This document shows, piece by piece, positions 36,142-44,957 of a stretch of 64,000 bases of DNA. This DNA is from JBMDXB01 sp048594885 (GTDB lineage: Bacteria > Acidobacteriota > Vicinamibacteria > Vicinamibacterales > 2-12-FULL-66-21): assembly GCA_048594885.1 (NCBI GenBank), contig JBMDXB010000153.1:1-64000 (forward strand), given 5' to 3'. The position numbers were made by a program, and so were the translations under genes. Below the pieces are notes generated by a model. The model saw nothing but the letters and a program-made list of their open reading frames with translations, was not told the DNA's origin and did not search any database. The stretch's first letter is position 1. Each line of letters opens with the position of its first letter.

Positions 36142-37980
36142 CTTCAGCGTCAGATTCAGCGTCTTGTTGTCGCCTTCGTTCAACGTGAACCGCGTCGCTT
36201 TGTCTTTCAGCCGCCGCAGGACGTCCGGATCGCCCCATTCACCCTGCGCGAGGTATTCGACGGCGACCGCGAGATAGTCGCCCGCGGGCAGATTGCGCGC
36301 GCGGAAGCGCCCTTCCTGATCCGGCCGCGTGCCGGTCACGTAACGCGAGCCCGGCAGCGCCCACATCGCCTCGTCATCCGCGAAGATCACGACCGTGTAG
36401 TCCTTCACCGGCTGCCCGTTGGCCGTGACGGCGCCGCTGATGTCTGTTGTCCGTGATGTCACGACAACGTCGACGCCTGTCACCGCCGCGCCCGCCTTGA
36501 ACTCGAATCCCGTGTCCGTCACGTCCGCGCCGTCGATGCGGACGGACTTCAGCGTCCAGCCCTGCGGCAGGCCCACGACGCGAATCAGACGTGTGCCGGC
36601 GAGACCGCGCAGCTCGAAGCCGCCGTCCTCGCCGATGCTGCCCGGCGCGTTGCCGCCTGGCGCGAGAGCCGTCGTGATCGTCAGGTTGTCGTCCGTGCTC
36701 GCCGTCGTGACGCGAATGCCGCCGAGCGGCTGCGGCGCGTTGCCTTCGAACGTGACGCGTCCGGTTGCCGTCGCGCCCTTCGCGGTGACGACGGCAACGT
36801 TGACGACGTCCTCGCCGGTGACCGTGACCGGCACGCTGGCGAACTCGGCCTCGTCGCCGCCTCCGCCGCCGCCGGCGCCGGCGATCGTCGTCCGGATCGT
36901 GAACGTGTCGCCGCCGCCCGACATCATGATGTTCATGCCGCGGACCACGAGGTTGTAGTCACCCGGCGCGACGCTGTTGATCGTGAACGCGCCGTTCTTG
37001 TCGACGCGGCCGCCGCGCTCGAGCATGAAGAAGTTCGTGTCCGACGTGCGCGGGAGCAGCGTCACGAGCGAACCCTCCGCGGGCCGGCCGTCGGAGCGCG
37101 AGACCGTTCCGGTCACCTTCACGAGCTTCACCGCGGCAAGCGCGAAGTCGGCGCCGTGCATTTCCTGCCCGAGCGCCACCGTGACCTTCTGCGCGTCGGC
37201 GCCCGACGTCGTTCCCGGGTAATACGTCGGTGCGTAGCCGGAGCTTGGGCCGCTCGTCGGCGCGGCGCCGCCGATGAACGACGCGACCACCGAGGATTCC
37301 ATCACCATCATCTCGGTCCCGCCGCGATAGGTCGCGCTCACGAAGTACTCGCCGGGCGGCAGCCCGAAGATCCGGTACTGCCCGAGGTCGTTCGTCATCG
37401 CCGAACGCCCGGCCGACTGCAGACGGCGGCGGCCGCCGCTCCACACCGACCGCATGGCCGACACCGTCGCGTCGGTGACCGGCTCGCCGAACTCGTCGAC
37501 GAGACGACCGGAGATGACGCTGCCGCGGGGCATGACGACGTCGGCCTTGTCGAGGACCTGATTCTCCAGGAGCTCGATCGGCTTGCCCTGTTCGAATGGG
37601 CGCAGTTGGCCGTATTGGACGGTGACGAAGCCGGCCTTCGTCGCCGAGATCGTGAAGCGTCCCGCCGGCAGCTCGCCGAACTCGTAGCGCCCGTCCGCGT
37701 CCGTGAGCATCGTCTTTGGCAGGATGTCGGAGCCGCTGATGCGGACCTGCACGCGGCGCATCGCGGCGCCCGTATCCGCGGCGACCACGCGCCCGCGGAT
37801 GCGTCCCTTGCCGGACTTGACGTTCCGCGGGTCCATCATCCCGGGAAGCATCGGCATGCCTTCCTGCGGCGCGCCCACGGCAATGACCCGGCGTTCCTGT
37901 GCGTGCGGAGCAGCGATGGTCAGGCAAAGCGCCGCCATCAGCCCTGTCAAGTTGCGGTACATAGCGCGGATTGTACTCAC
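36139..37980 (-). CDS. Secreted carboxypeptidase regulatory-like multidomain protein (ninth paralog)
   Basis: This 613-aa protein is a subfamily A relative of the array at 7967-21335 but stands 15 kb away. Signal region MYRNLTGLMAALCLTIAAPHA, then modules RGRVVAADTGAAMRRVQV, SGRLVDEFGEPVTDATV, TGTVSRSDGRPAEGSLV, and ISGAVTANGQPVKDYTVVIF; the end is GDPDVLRRLKDKATRFTL. The linker is TYYPGTTSGADAQ. A Gly-rich insertion (AGAGGGGGGDEAE) and longer length set it apart. Its ATG (37980) overlaps the symporter stop by 4 nt; the internal ATG at 37962 gives a better signal peptide. Confidence 0.85.
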   Translation of the reverse strand: MSTIRAMYRNLTGLMAALCLTIAAPHAQERRVIAVGAPQEGMPMLPGMMDPRNVKSGKGRIRGRVVAADTGAAMRRVQVRISGSDILPKTMLTDADGRYEFGELPAGRFTISATKAGFVTVQYGQLRPFEQGKPIELLENQVLDKADVVMPRGSVISGRLVDEFGEPVTDATVSAMRSVWSGGRRRLQSAGRSAMTNDLGQYRIFGLPPGEYFVSATYRGGTEMMVMESSVVASFIGGAAPTSGPSSGYAPTYYPGTTSGADAQKVTVALGQEMHGADFALAAVKLVKVTGTVSRSDGRPAEGSLVTLLPRTSDTNFFMLERGGRVDKNGAFTINSVAPGDYNLVVRGMNIMMSGGGDTFTIRTTIAGAGGGGGGDEAEFASVPVTVTGEDVVNVAVVTAKGATATGRVTFEGNAPQPLGGIRVTTASTDDNLTITTALAPGGNAPGSIGEDGGFELRGLAGTRLIRVVGLPQGWTLKSVRIDGADVTDTGFEFKAGAAVTGVDVVVTSRTTDISGAVTANGQPVKDYTVVIFADDEAMWALPGSRYVTGTRPDQEGRFRARNLPAGDYLAVAVEYLAQGEWGDPDVLRRLKDKATRFTLNEGDNKTLNLTLK

Positions 37981-39374
37981 CGCGCCGGGCGCGGCCTGTT
38001 AAGGAAATGTAAAAAGGCAAACGCCGCCGCGCTCGCGAGCATGCCGGCGAGCGTGGGCGTCATGATGCCGTAGCCGGCGGCGTCGGTCGCGACATGTGTC
38101 GTCACGAGCACGGGGACGCCGGCAATCAGCGAGGCCATCCCTTCGATGGGCCGCACGCGCGCGGCGTAGAGTGCGCCGACCACCGGGACGAACAGCACGA
38201 CGGTCAGCAGCGAGTAGAAGATCGTCAGCGCCGGCAGGATTTCCGCGAAGACCAGCGCCAGGATCAGGCCGCCGGCGCAGCCCGCGGCGGCCGCCATCCT
38301 GGCGACGCGAAGCACGCGCGCGTCCGGCGCCGCCGGGTTGATGAAGCCGCGATAGAGATCGCGCGAGGCGGAGGTCGCGAGCATGAACAGCACGGCGTCG
38401 GCCGTGCTGATCTCGGCCGAGAGCAGTGCCGCAAGCGCCAGCCCGCCGACGACCGGGTGCAGCTCGCGGATCAGAATCGTCGGTAGCGCGGCGTCAGCGA
38501 AACCCGCCTCGGCGAGATCAGGATAGAGGACCCGGGCAGCCATGCCGAGCAGGGGCGGGGCGCAAGCGAACACCAGCATGATGACGCCGGCCCAGGCCAG
38601 CCCGCCCCGCACCGCGCGCTCATCGCGCGCCCCGAACGTTTTCTGGACCAGACCCGGCGAGACGATGAACGCCGGCGCGAGCATGAAGAAGTACCGCCAG
38701 CCCGGGATCGAAGAGCCACCGCCGAACGGATCGAGCCGGTGTCCGCCGCCAGCGCTGATCGCTTCCCATCCGCCCGCGGCGGCGAGCGCCATCGGCGTGG
38801 CGACGGCAAAGCCGGCCAGCATCACCGCAAGCTGCACACGATTCACCCACGCGGAGCTGAGGAGACCGCCGGCGATGAAATAGCCGCCCGCAACGGCGGC
38901 CCCGGCCGCAGCCCCCGCGGCAAACGGAACGTTGGCCACCACGGTAAAGACGACGGCGATGCCGATGAACTGCGCCGCCAGCACATTCAGCGTGCCCACC
39001 CAGATGAGCGCGCCGACCATGCCGCGCAACGCGCGGCCGTAGTGCCGCTCGAGGAAGTCACCGAGCGTGAGATCGCCGTGCTGCTTCGCCTGCCGCCAGA
39101 TCCGCGGCCCGATCCAGAACGCCAGGAGCAGCGTGCCGATGCCGGCCGATCCGTCCCACCACCACGCGCTCAGGCCGTCGGTGTAGCCGATCTTGGCTGC
39201 GTTGACGGTGGTGCCGGCGCCAATGTTCGCCGCCAGCACAGTGGAGAAGAGCAACGCGGGAGAGAGGTTGCGCGCGGCGACGAAGAAGTCGCCGGTGTCT
39301 TTGACGCGGCGTCCGATCCAGACCCCGATGCCGACGAGCAGCGCGGAATACGCGAGCAGGATGGCGAGCGTCAT
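37977..39374 (-). CDS. Sodium:solute symporter family transporter
   Basis: This 465-aa protein has about 12-13 hydrophobic helices in LeuT-fold order. Family features include VGIGVWIGRR near the N-terminus, DFFVAARNLSPALLFSTVLAANIGAGTTV, and LALAALLSAEISTADAVLFMLATS for the sodium-site helix. The substrate cannot be predicted from sequence alone. It is downstream of the P1 peptidase (7-nt gap), suggesting a role in uptake of amino acids or related products. Confidence 0.88.
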   Translation of the reverse strand: MTLAILLAYSALLVGIGVWIGRRVKDTGDFFVAARNLSPALLFSTVLAANIGAGTTVNAAKIGYTDGLSAWWWDGSAGIGTLLLAFWIGPRIWRQAKQHGDLTLGDFLERHYGRALRGMVGALIWVGTLNVLAAQFIGIAVVFTVVANVPFAAGAAAGAAVAGGYFIAGGLLSSAWVNRVQLAVMLAGFAVATPMALAAAGGWEAISAGGGHRLDPFGGGSSIPGWRYFFMLAPAFIVSPGLVQKTFGARDERAVRGGLAWAGVIMLVFACAPPLLGMAARVLYPDLAEAGFADAALPTILIRELHPVVGGLALAALLSAEISTADAVLFMLATSASRDLYRGFINPAAPDARVLRVARMAAAAGCAGGLILALVFAEILPALTIFYSLLTVVLFVPVVGALYAARVRPIEGMASLIAGVPVLVTTHVATDAAGYGIMTPTLAGMLASAAAFAFLHFLNRPRPAR

Positions 39375-39381
39375 CCGCGGG

Positions 39382-40422
39382 TCATCGGCTCAGATCGCGA
39401 ACGGCGGGGTAGCCGGGCACGCCGGTCGCCTCGCGGACCGCGCGCAGGATCGCCTCGACGACGACTTCGCTGGCGGTGTGGCCGATCGTCGTGAGGTTCG
39501 CGTCCCCCGCGTGCCCGCCGGTCGCGATGGTGAAGATCAGATCGCCGTCGCTCATCGTGTGCGCCGGGACGATGGCCCGTGCGAAGCCGTCGTGCGCCAT
39601 CGTCGCCAGCCGCTTCGCCTGCGCTTTCGTCAGCTTCGCGTTGGTGGCGACAACGGCCAGCGTCGTGTTCTGGTTGGGCATCTCGGGCGCACCCTCGCGA
39701 ATCAGCGTGCGCGCGTCCGAGAAGCCCTTGCCGTCGCGCGCACGAACACCGGCGACGATCGTCCCGGTCGCCGGATCGACGATGTCGCCGCGCGCGTTGA
39801 CCGCAACCAGCGCCGCGACGACGATGCCGCTGGGCAGCGTCTGGGACGCCGTGCCGATGCCGCCCTTCATCGCGCGATCGAAGCCCGCGGATTTCCCGAC
39901 CGTCGCGCCGGCGCCGGCGCCGACGCTGCCTTCGGCGATCGCTCCTGAAGTGGCCGCCTGCGCCGCCTTGTAGCCGCAGTCCGCGGACGGTCTGATCCGC
40001 GGATTGCCGACGGGCAGATCGAAAAGCGACGCGCCGGGGACGATCGGCACATAGGCGCCGCCGAATGCGAAGCCGATCTTCCGCTCCTCCAGGTACTTCA
40101 TCACGCCGGCCGCGGTGTCGAGGCCGAACGCGCTGCCGCCCGAGAGCGCGATCGCGTTGATCTTCTCGACGAGGACGTCCGGCGCGAGCAGGTCCGTCTC
40201 GCGCGTGGCGGGCGCGGCGCCCCTGACGTCGACGCTCGCCACCGCTCCTCCTTCGATGTCGATGAGGACGACCGTGCAGCCCGTCGGCCGCTCCCCGAGC
40301 GTGTGGTGGCCCACCTTGATGCCGGCAACGGCCGTCAGGCCGCGCGGCGCCGGCGTCTGCATCGACGCGGCACACGCGGCAGCGGCCACCGCGCACGCGG
40401 TGAAGAGCGTTCGGAGCTTCAT
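39382..40422 (-). CDS. P1 family (DmpA/BapA-like) aminopeptidase
   Basis: This 346-aa protein has a short signal peptide (MKLRTLFTACAVAAAACAAS) and the S58/P1 fold. The autoprocessing region is EMPNQNTTLAVVATNAKLTKAQ, where an Asn precedes the Thr expected to become the N-terminal nucleophile. INAIALSGGSAFGLDTAAG is a further family signature. Members cleave N-terminal residues from small peptides, some with beta- or D-amino acids. ATG 40422 overlaps the hemH stop by 4 nt; upstream in-frame codons lie in hemH. Probably periplasmic, with the symporter downstream. Confidence 0.88.
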   Translation of the reverse strand: MKLRTLFTACAVAAAACAASMQTPAPRGLTAVAGIKVGHHTLGERPTGCTVVLIDIEGGAVASVDVRGAAPATRETDLLAPDVLVEKINAIALSGGSAFGLDTAAGVMKYLEERKIGFAFGGAYVPIVPGASLFDLPVGNPRIRPSADCGYKAAQAATSGAIAEGSVGAGAGATVGKSAGFDRAMKGGIGTASQTLPSGIVVAALVAVNARGDIVDPATGTIVAGVRARDGKGFSDARTLIREGAPEMPNQNTTLAVVATNAKLTKAQAKRLATMAHDGFARAIVPAHTMSDGDLIFTIATGGHAGDANLTTIGHTASEVVVEAILRAVREATGVPGYPAVRDLSR

Positions 40423-41426
40423 GGCGATGTCAGCGGCAGCGGGCGTCCTCGCGCGTAGCGCCGGAGCGTGTCCGTGACCGCGTCGGCGAGCGCGTCGAGA
40501 AAGCGCGGGTGATCGTTGACGGCCCCGGCGCGGGCCATCGGCAGCCCGATCTCGCGGCAGGTCTCGGCTGCCTCCACGTCCAGATCGTACAGCACTTCGA
40601 TGTGATCGCAGACGAACCCGATCGGCGCGACCACGGCCGCCGGCAAGCCCTCCTGCCGCTCCGCGCTCAGGTAATCGCAGACGTCCGGGCCGAGCCATGG
40701 GTCCTCCGGACGTCCGCTCCGGCTCTGATAGACGACCGCGTAGGTGCGTTCGTCCGTAGGGCGCGCACCCGTAGGGCGCAACTTCAGTTGCGCCATGACC
40801 CGTGTCGCACTCTCGCGGATCTGTTGCTGATAGGGATACTGCTCGGCCATCGCCACCGGGATGCTGTGCGCCGTGAAGACGATGCGCGCTTCGTCGCGAA
40901 CGTCAGGCGGCAACTGCGCGATCGCCGCCGCGACGTTGTCCGCGGTGGCCGCGATGAACCCGGGATGCGTGTGCCAGTCGCCGACGTAGGAGACCTCGAC
41001 GTCGGGAAGTCCGCGCGTCTTCAGCTCCGCCCGCGCCGCGTCGACGTTCTCCCGATACTGCAGGCAGCCGGAGTAGCTTCGGTGCGCCGCGGCAATGACG
41101 GCGACCGCGCGCCGTACGCCCGCGCGCGACATGTCAGCCAGCGTGTCGGCGAGAAAAGGGTGCCAGTTGCGCATGCCGACGTAGACCGGCAGGGGAGTGC
41201 CGCGCTCGCGCAGGCGATCCTCGAGTCCTCTGGCCTGACGTCGGGTGAACTCGGTGAGCGGCGAGACGCCGCCGAAGCGATCGTAGTGATGGGCGACCTC
41301 CTCGACGCGTTCCGGCGCGACTCGCCGTCCGCGCAGGACGTTCGCGAGGAACGGCCGCACGTCGTCTGGCCCCTGCGGCCCCCCGAACGCGACGAGCAGC
41401 ACCGCCTGAAAAACCGTGACACTCAC
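40419..41426 (-). CDS. hemH: Ferrochelatase
   Basis: This 335-aa protein inserts ferrous iron into a porphyrin at the end of haem synthesis. It has AVLLVAFGGPQGPDDVRPFL at the N-terminus, the catalytic His in IVFTAHSIPVAMAEQYPYQQQ, the VVYQSRSGRPEDPWL segment and the metal-site region IGFVCDHIEVLYDLD. The start is uncertain: GTG 41426 gives a family-like N-terminus but lies in a 19-bp repeat copy. Before VVYQSRSG, extra residues RPTGARPTDER are encoded by a GTAGGGCG palindromic repeat. First gene of a hemH-P1 peptidase-symporter-paralog operon. Confidence 0.92.
   Translation of the reverse strand: MSVTVFQAVLLVAFGGPQGPDDVRPFLANVLRGRRVAPERVEEVAHHYDRFGGVSPLTEFTRRQARGLEDRLRERGTPLPVYVGMRNWHPFLADTLADMSRAGVRRAVAVIAAAHRSYSGCLQYRENVDAARAELKTRGLPDVEVSYVGDWHTHPGFIAATADNVAAAIAQLPPDVRDEARIVFTAHSIPVAMAEQYPYQQQIRESATRVMAQLKLRPTGARPTDERTYAVVYQSRSGRPEDPWLGPDVCDYLSAERQEGLPAAVVAPIGFVCDHIEVLYDLDVEAAETCREIGLPMARAGAVNDHPRFLDALADAVTDTLRRYARGRPLPLTSP
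40756..40794. repeat. GTAGGGCG palindromic repeats inside hemH
   Basis: Two adjacent copies begin GTAGGGCG: 40756-40770 (partial) and 40771-40794, the latter with perfect 9-bp arms GGCGCAACT and AGTTGCGCC. They are in frame within hemH and encode an insertion absent from typical homologs. Same family as 11336-11360. Confidence 0.55.
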
Positions 41427-41539
41427 CGTTTCACAGAATAGGACACGGTGGCAAGAACTGCATCGCTCCTGTGTTCCATTTCGAGAAACGGTGAGTGTCA
41501 CGGTTTTACGAGATACGTAAAACGGTGAGTGTCACGGTT
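41412..41539. repeat. Three copies of a 19-bp dyad between hemH and divergent operon
   Basis: AACGGTGAGTGTCACGGTT occurs at 41487-41505 and 41521-41539, and as its exact complement at 41412-41430. It is itself an imperfect palindrome of the form AACNGTGANNNTCACNGTT. One copy covers the proposed hemH start and another ends 11 nt before the next gene. Either a repeated operator or a dispersed palindromic element. Confidence 0.7.
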
Positions 41540-41550
41540 ATTATCGGGCC

Positions 41551-42663
41551 ATGGCTACCCGCACTCTCCAGGCGTCCGCGCCCCTCGTCGCCCAGCGTCT
41601 CATCTCGCTCGACGTGTTCCGCGGCGTCACCATGGCCAGCATGGTGATCGTCAACAATCCGGGCGATTGGGGCCACGTGTATGCGCCCCTGCTGCACGCG
41701 CCCTGGCACGGCTGGACGCCCACCGACCTCATCTTTCCGTTCTTCCTCTTCATCGTCGGCGTCTCGGTGACGCTGTCGGCCAAGAGCGCGAGCTGGGGAA
41801 CGATCGCGCGACGGGCAGCGATGATCTGTGGCCTCGGCCTGTTCCTCTCCGGCTACCCCCGCTTCCCGCTGGCGACCTGGCGCATTCCGGGCGTACTCCA
41901 GCGCATCGCGCTCTGTTACTTCGTCACCGCCGCCATCTTCAAAACGACGAAGTCGATGCGCGCGGTGACCTCCATTGCACTCGGACTGGCCCTCGCGTAC
42001 TGGGCGATCCTCATGCTCGTGCCACCGCCCGGCGGCGTCGCCGGCGATCTCACGGCCGAAGGCAATCTCGGGGCATACATCGATCGCGCCATATTCGGTG
42101 CGCATCTGTGGAAGCCCCGATGGGATCCGGAAGGGCTGCTCAGCACGATCCCGGCGATCTCGACGACGCTGCTCGGACTCGTGGCGGGACTCTGGCTGCG
42201 GAGCGCCGCGGCGCCGACTCGGAAGGCGACCGCGCTCATCCTCGCGGGCGCCGCCGGCATCGCCGCCGGGTATGCGTGGAACACGGTGTTCCCGATCAAC
42301 AAGAACCTCTGGACGAGCTCCTATGCCGTCTTCACGGCCGGCGCCGCGTCGCTGCTCCTCGGCCTCTGCTACTGGGCCATCGACGTGCGCGGCTGGAAGG
42401 GGTGGACGAAGCCGTTCGTGATCCTCGGGACGAACGCCATCACGCTGTTCGTCGTCTCGGGCCTGCTCGTCAAAACGCTCGCCGCGATCCGCATCACCGA
42501 TGCCGGCACTCCTGTATCCCTGAGTCACTACGCATACGTGCACTACTTCGCCCCGCTTGCGGCGCCGAAGAACGCGTCGCTCCTGTATGCGCTCGCCCAT
42601 CTGGCACTCATGTTTGCGCTGCTCGCGTGGCTGTATCGCCGCCGCATCTTTCTCCGCGTATGA
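41551..42663 (+). CDS. NagX/HGSNAT-like acyltransferase-family membrane protein (DUF5009)
   Basis: This 370-aa polytopic protein opens with QRLISLDVFRGVTMASMVIVNNPG and has HGWTPTDLIFPFFLFIVGVS, the signature of the heparan-alpha-glucosaminide acetyltransferase-like family, with about ten helices. In N-acetylglucosamine users such genes (nagX) accompany sugar transport; the biochemical role in bacteria is not settled. Its TGA overlaps the MFS start by 4 nt, so coupling with the transporter is likely. Confidence 0.85.
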   Translation: MATRTLQASAPLVAQRLISLDVFRGVTMASMVIVNNPGDWGHVYAPLLHAPWHGWTPTDLIFPFFLFIVGVSVTLSAKSASWGTIARRAAMICGLGLFLSGYPRFPLATWRIPGVLQRIALCYFVTAAIFKTTKSMRAVTSIALGLALAYWAILMLVPPPGGVAGDLTAEGNLGAYIDRAIFGAHLWKPRWDPEGLLSTIPAISTTLLGLVAGLWLRSAAAPTRKATALILAGAAGIAAGYAWNTVFPINKNLWTSSYAVFTAGAASLLLGLCYWAIDVRGWKGWTKPFVILGTNAITLFVVSGLLVKTLAAIRITDAGTPVSLSHYAYVHYFAPLAAPKNASLLYALAHLALMFALLAWLYRRRIFLRV

Positions 42664-43865
42664 CCGGCGAACGACGCTCGACAATCCCGCGGCCGGTGTG
42701 GCTGCTCGGTTGGGTGAGCTTCTTCACCGACACGGCGTCGGAGATGGTCTATCCGCTGCTGCCGGTGTTCCTCACGCGGGTGCTCGGCGCCGGCGCGATG
42801 TCGCTGGGGATCATCGAGGGCGTCGCCGAGGCGGCCAACAGCGTCCTGAAGATCCTCTCGGGCTGGCTCGCGGATCGAACGCGATCGCCGAAGCGGCTCG
42901 TGCTGGGGGGCTACGCGCTCTCGTCGGCGGCGCGTCCGTTCATCGCCATCGCGTCGAGCTGGCCGCAGGTCCTCGGCATCCGCTTCACGGATCGCCTTGG
43001 CAAGGGCATCCGCGGCGCGCCGCGCGACGCGATGCTGGCGTCCTTCGCCGATCGATCCGCGCGCGGCCGCGTCTACGGTTTCCATCGCGCGATGGACCAC
43101 GCGGGCGCCGTGGCCGGCCCGCTGCTCGCCGCGGCGTTCCTCTTCTTCTATCCGGGCGAGTACCGCACGCTGTTCGCGCTGACGATCGTGCCGGGGATCG
43201 TCGTCATCCTGATCCTGTTGCGCGTGCCGAACGCGCCAGCCGCGGCCGCGCCCGTCGAGACGTCCGCCACGGCGCCGCTACGGCGTCTGCCTCGCAGCTT
43301 CTGGAAGGCGATGGCGGTGATCTTCATATTTTCGCTCGGCAACGCGACCGATGCGTTCCTCCTGCTTCGGATGACGGACCTCGGCATCGCCGCTTTCTGG
43401 ATCCCGCTGCTGTGGTCGGCGCTGCACATCGTCAAGTCCGTGTCGTCGGTTGGTGGCGGTGCTCTGTCCGATCGACTCGGACGGCGGACGCTGATCGGCG
43501 CGGGCTGGATCGTCTACGCGCTCGTCTACGCGGGCTTCGCGGTGTTCAACACGCCGGTCGCCGTCGTCATGACGTTCCTCAGCTACGGCCTGTTCTTCGG
43601 GCTCACGGAAGGTGTCGAGAAGGCATGGGTCGCGGACCTGACGCCGCGCGGCGCACGTGGTACCGCGTTCGGCGTCTACAACGCGATGCTCGGCGCGGGC
43701 AGCCTCTCGGCGAGCGTGATCTTCGGCCTGATCTGGACGCGTGTGTCGCCGGAGGCGGCGTTCATGATCGGCGCGGCGCTCGCGAGCGCCGCAACCGCGC
43801 TGCTATACTTTCTCTTTTCCAGACGGGACGAACGTGACCACCAAGCGGATTCTGGTAACGAATGA
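42660..43865 (+). CDS. MFS transporter
   Basis: This 401-aa protein has 12 predicted helices. The first intracellular loop LADRTRSPKRLVLGG and the equivalent in the second half LSDRLGRRTLIGAG are MFS signatures, and IRFTDRLGKGIRGAPRDAML is characteristic of a widespread bacterial MFS subgroup. The substrate is unknown. ATG 42660 is coupled to the upstream NagX-like gene; the frame continues upstream but only over that gene. It overlaps surE by 32 nt. Confidence 0.9.
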   Translation: MTGERRSTIPRPVWLLGWVSFFTDTASEMVYPLLPVFLTRVLGAGAMSLGIIEGVAEAANSVLKILSGWLADRTRSPKRLVLGGYALSSAARPFIAIASSWPQVLGIRFTDRLGKGIRGAPRDAMLASFADRSARGRVYGFHRAMDHAGAVAGPLLAAAFLFFYPGEYRTLFALTIVPGIVVILILLRVPNAPAAAAPVETSATAPLRRLPRSFWKAMAVIFIFSLGNATDAFLLLRMTDLGIAAFWIPLLWSALHIVKSVSSVGGGALSDRLGRRTLIGAGWIVYALVYAGFAVFNTPVAVVMTFLSYGLFFGLTEGVEKAWVADLTPRGARGTAFGVYNAMLGAGSLSASVIFGLIWTRVSPEAAFMIGAALASAATALLYFLFSRRDERDHQADSGNE

Positions 43866-44598
43866 CGACGGGGTGCACTCGGAGGGCATTCATGCGCTCG
43901 CCGCGGTGCTCGAGCGGCTCGGCGACGTCGTCGTCGTGGCGCCGCACATGGAGGCGAGCGCGATCGGCCACGCGCTGACACTGCGGCGTCCGCTGCGGAT
44001 GGAGCAGGTGCGCGAGGGCGTGTACGAGGTCGACGGCACGCCGACCGACTGCGTCAACATCGCGGTCACGCAGATCTTCCGCGGCCTTCCCGATCTCGTC
44101 CTCTCCGGCATCAACAAGGGGTACAACCTCGGCGACGACGTGACGTACTCGGGCACGGTGGCGGGGGCGATGGAAGGCGCGCTGCTCGGCGTGGCGAGCA
44201 TGGCGGTGTCGCTCGAGCGCACGCCGGCCGTGTACGACTTCCAGCCGGCCGCCGACGCCGCGGCCGCCATCGCCGACGAGATCCTGCGCAAGGGGCTGCC
44301 GCCGCGCGTCTTCATCAACATCAACGTGCCGTCGGGCGCGCCCCGCGGCGTGCGTGCGACCTTCCAGGCGCGGCGCAATCACGTCACGGTTGTCGCCGAG
44401 CGCGAGGATCCGCGCGGGCGGCCGTACTACTGGATCGAGGAAGGGCAGAACGACTGGGAGCCGCACGACCGCTCCGACTATCAGGCGGTCCGCGACGGGT
44501 ACATCTCGGTCACGCCCTTGCAGGCCGATCTCACGGCCCACGACGCGCTCGATTTCGTCGAGAGCCTCACCAGACAGACGCTCGGCACGCTGCGGTAG
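43834..44598 (+). CDS. surE: 5'/3'-nucleotidase SurE
   Basis: This 254-aa metal-dependent phosphatase removes phosphate from nucleoside monophosphates. RILVTNDDGVHSEGI contains the metal-binding DD pair (residues 10-11) and LVLSGINKGYNLGDDVTYSG the active-site Asn and Ser region. The GTG start at 43834 lies within the MFS gene, 32 nt before its stop. Expression is probably coupled to that operon. Confidence 0.95.
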   Translation: MTTKRILVTNDDGVHSEGIHALAAVLERLGDVVVVAPHMEASAIGHALTLRRPLRMEQVREGVYEVDGTPTDCVNIAVTQIFRGLPDLVLSGINKGYNLGDDVTYSGTVAGAMEGALLGVASMAVSLERTPAVYDFQPAADAAAAIADEILRKGLPPRVFININVPSGAPRGVRATFQARRNHVTVVAEREDPRGRPYYWIEEGQNDWEPHDRSDYQAVRDGYISVTPLQADLTAHDALDFVESLTRQTLGTLR

Positions 44599-44612
44599 CT
44601 GCGGAGGCCATC

Positions 44613-44927
44613 GTGCGTCACGTCTACACCGCCGTCAGCGACTGGGATGCGCAGATGGTGCGCGACCTCCTCATCACGAACGGCATCGACGCGATCGTCG
44701 AGGCGCGATCGAGCCTCTACACGGCGGGGCAGGATCGCGTGCTAATCCTCAACGACGCGGACGAGGTCCGCGCGATCGATATCGTTCGCGACTTCGATGT
44801 CACGCTCGCCGGGCAGCCGCCGGATACGGGGGTCGTCTGGACGTGGCGCTGCCCGAAGTGCCGCGAGGAAGTGGAGCCGCAGTTCGACCTCTGCTGGAAC
44901 TGCGGGACCGCGAAGCCGCAAACGTAA
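44613..44927 (+). CDS. DUF2007-type putative signal-transducing protein with zinc ribbon
   Basis: This 104-aa protein has a DUF2007-like ferredoxin-fold domain (RHVYTAVSDWDAQMVRDLLITNGIDA...) followed by a short zinc ribbon with two CxxC pairs (RCPKCREE and LCWNCGTA). GTG start at 44613, 14 nt after surE. Such proteins are proposed to be signalling or PII-like adaptors, without experimental role here. Confidence 0.75.
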   Translation: MRHVYTAVSDWDAQMVRDLLITNGIDAIVEARSSLYTAGQDRVLILNDADEVRAIDIVRDFDVTLAGQPPDTGVVWTWRCPKCREEVEPQFDLCWNCGTAKPQT

Positions 44928-44957
44928 TATAGTGGCGCGCTACGAGGGAGGAGGACC

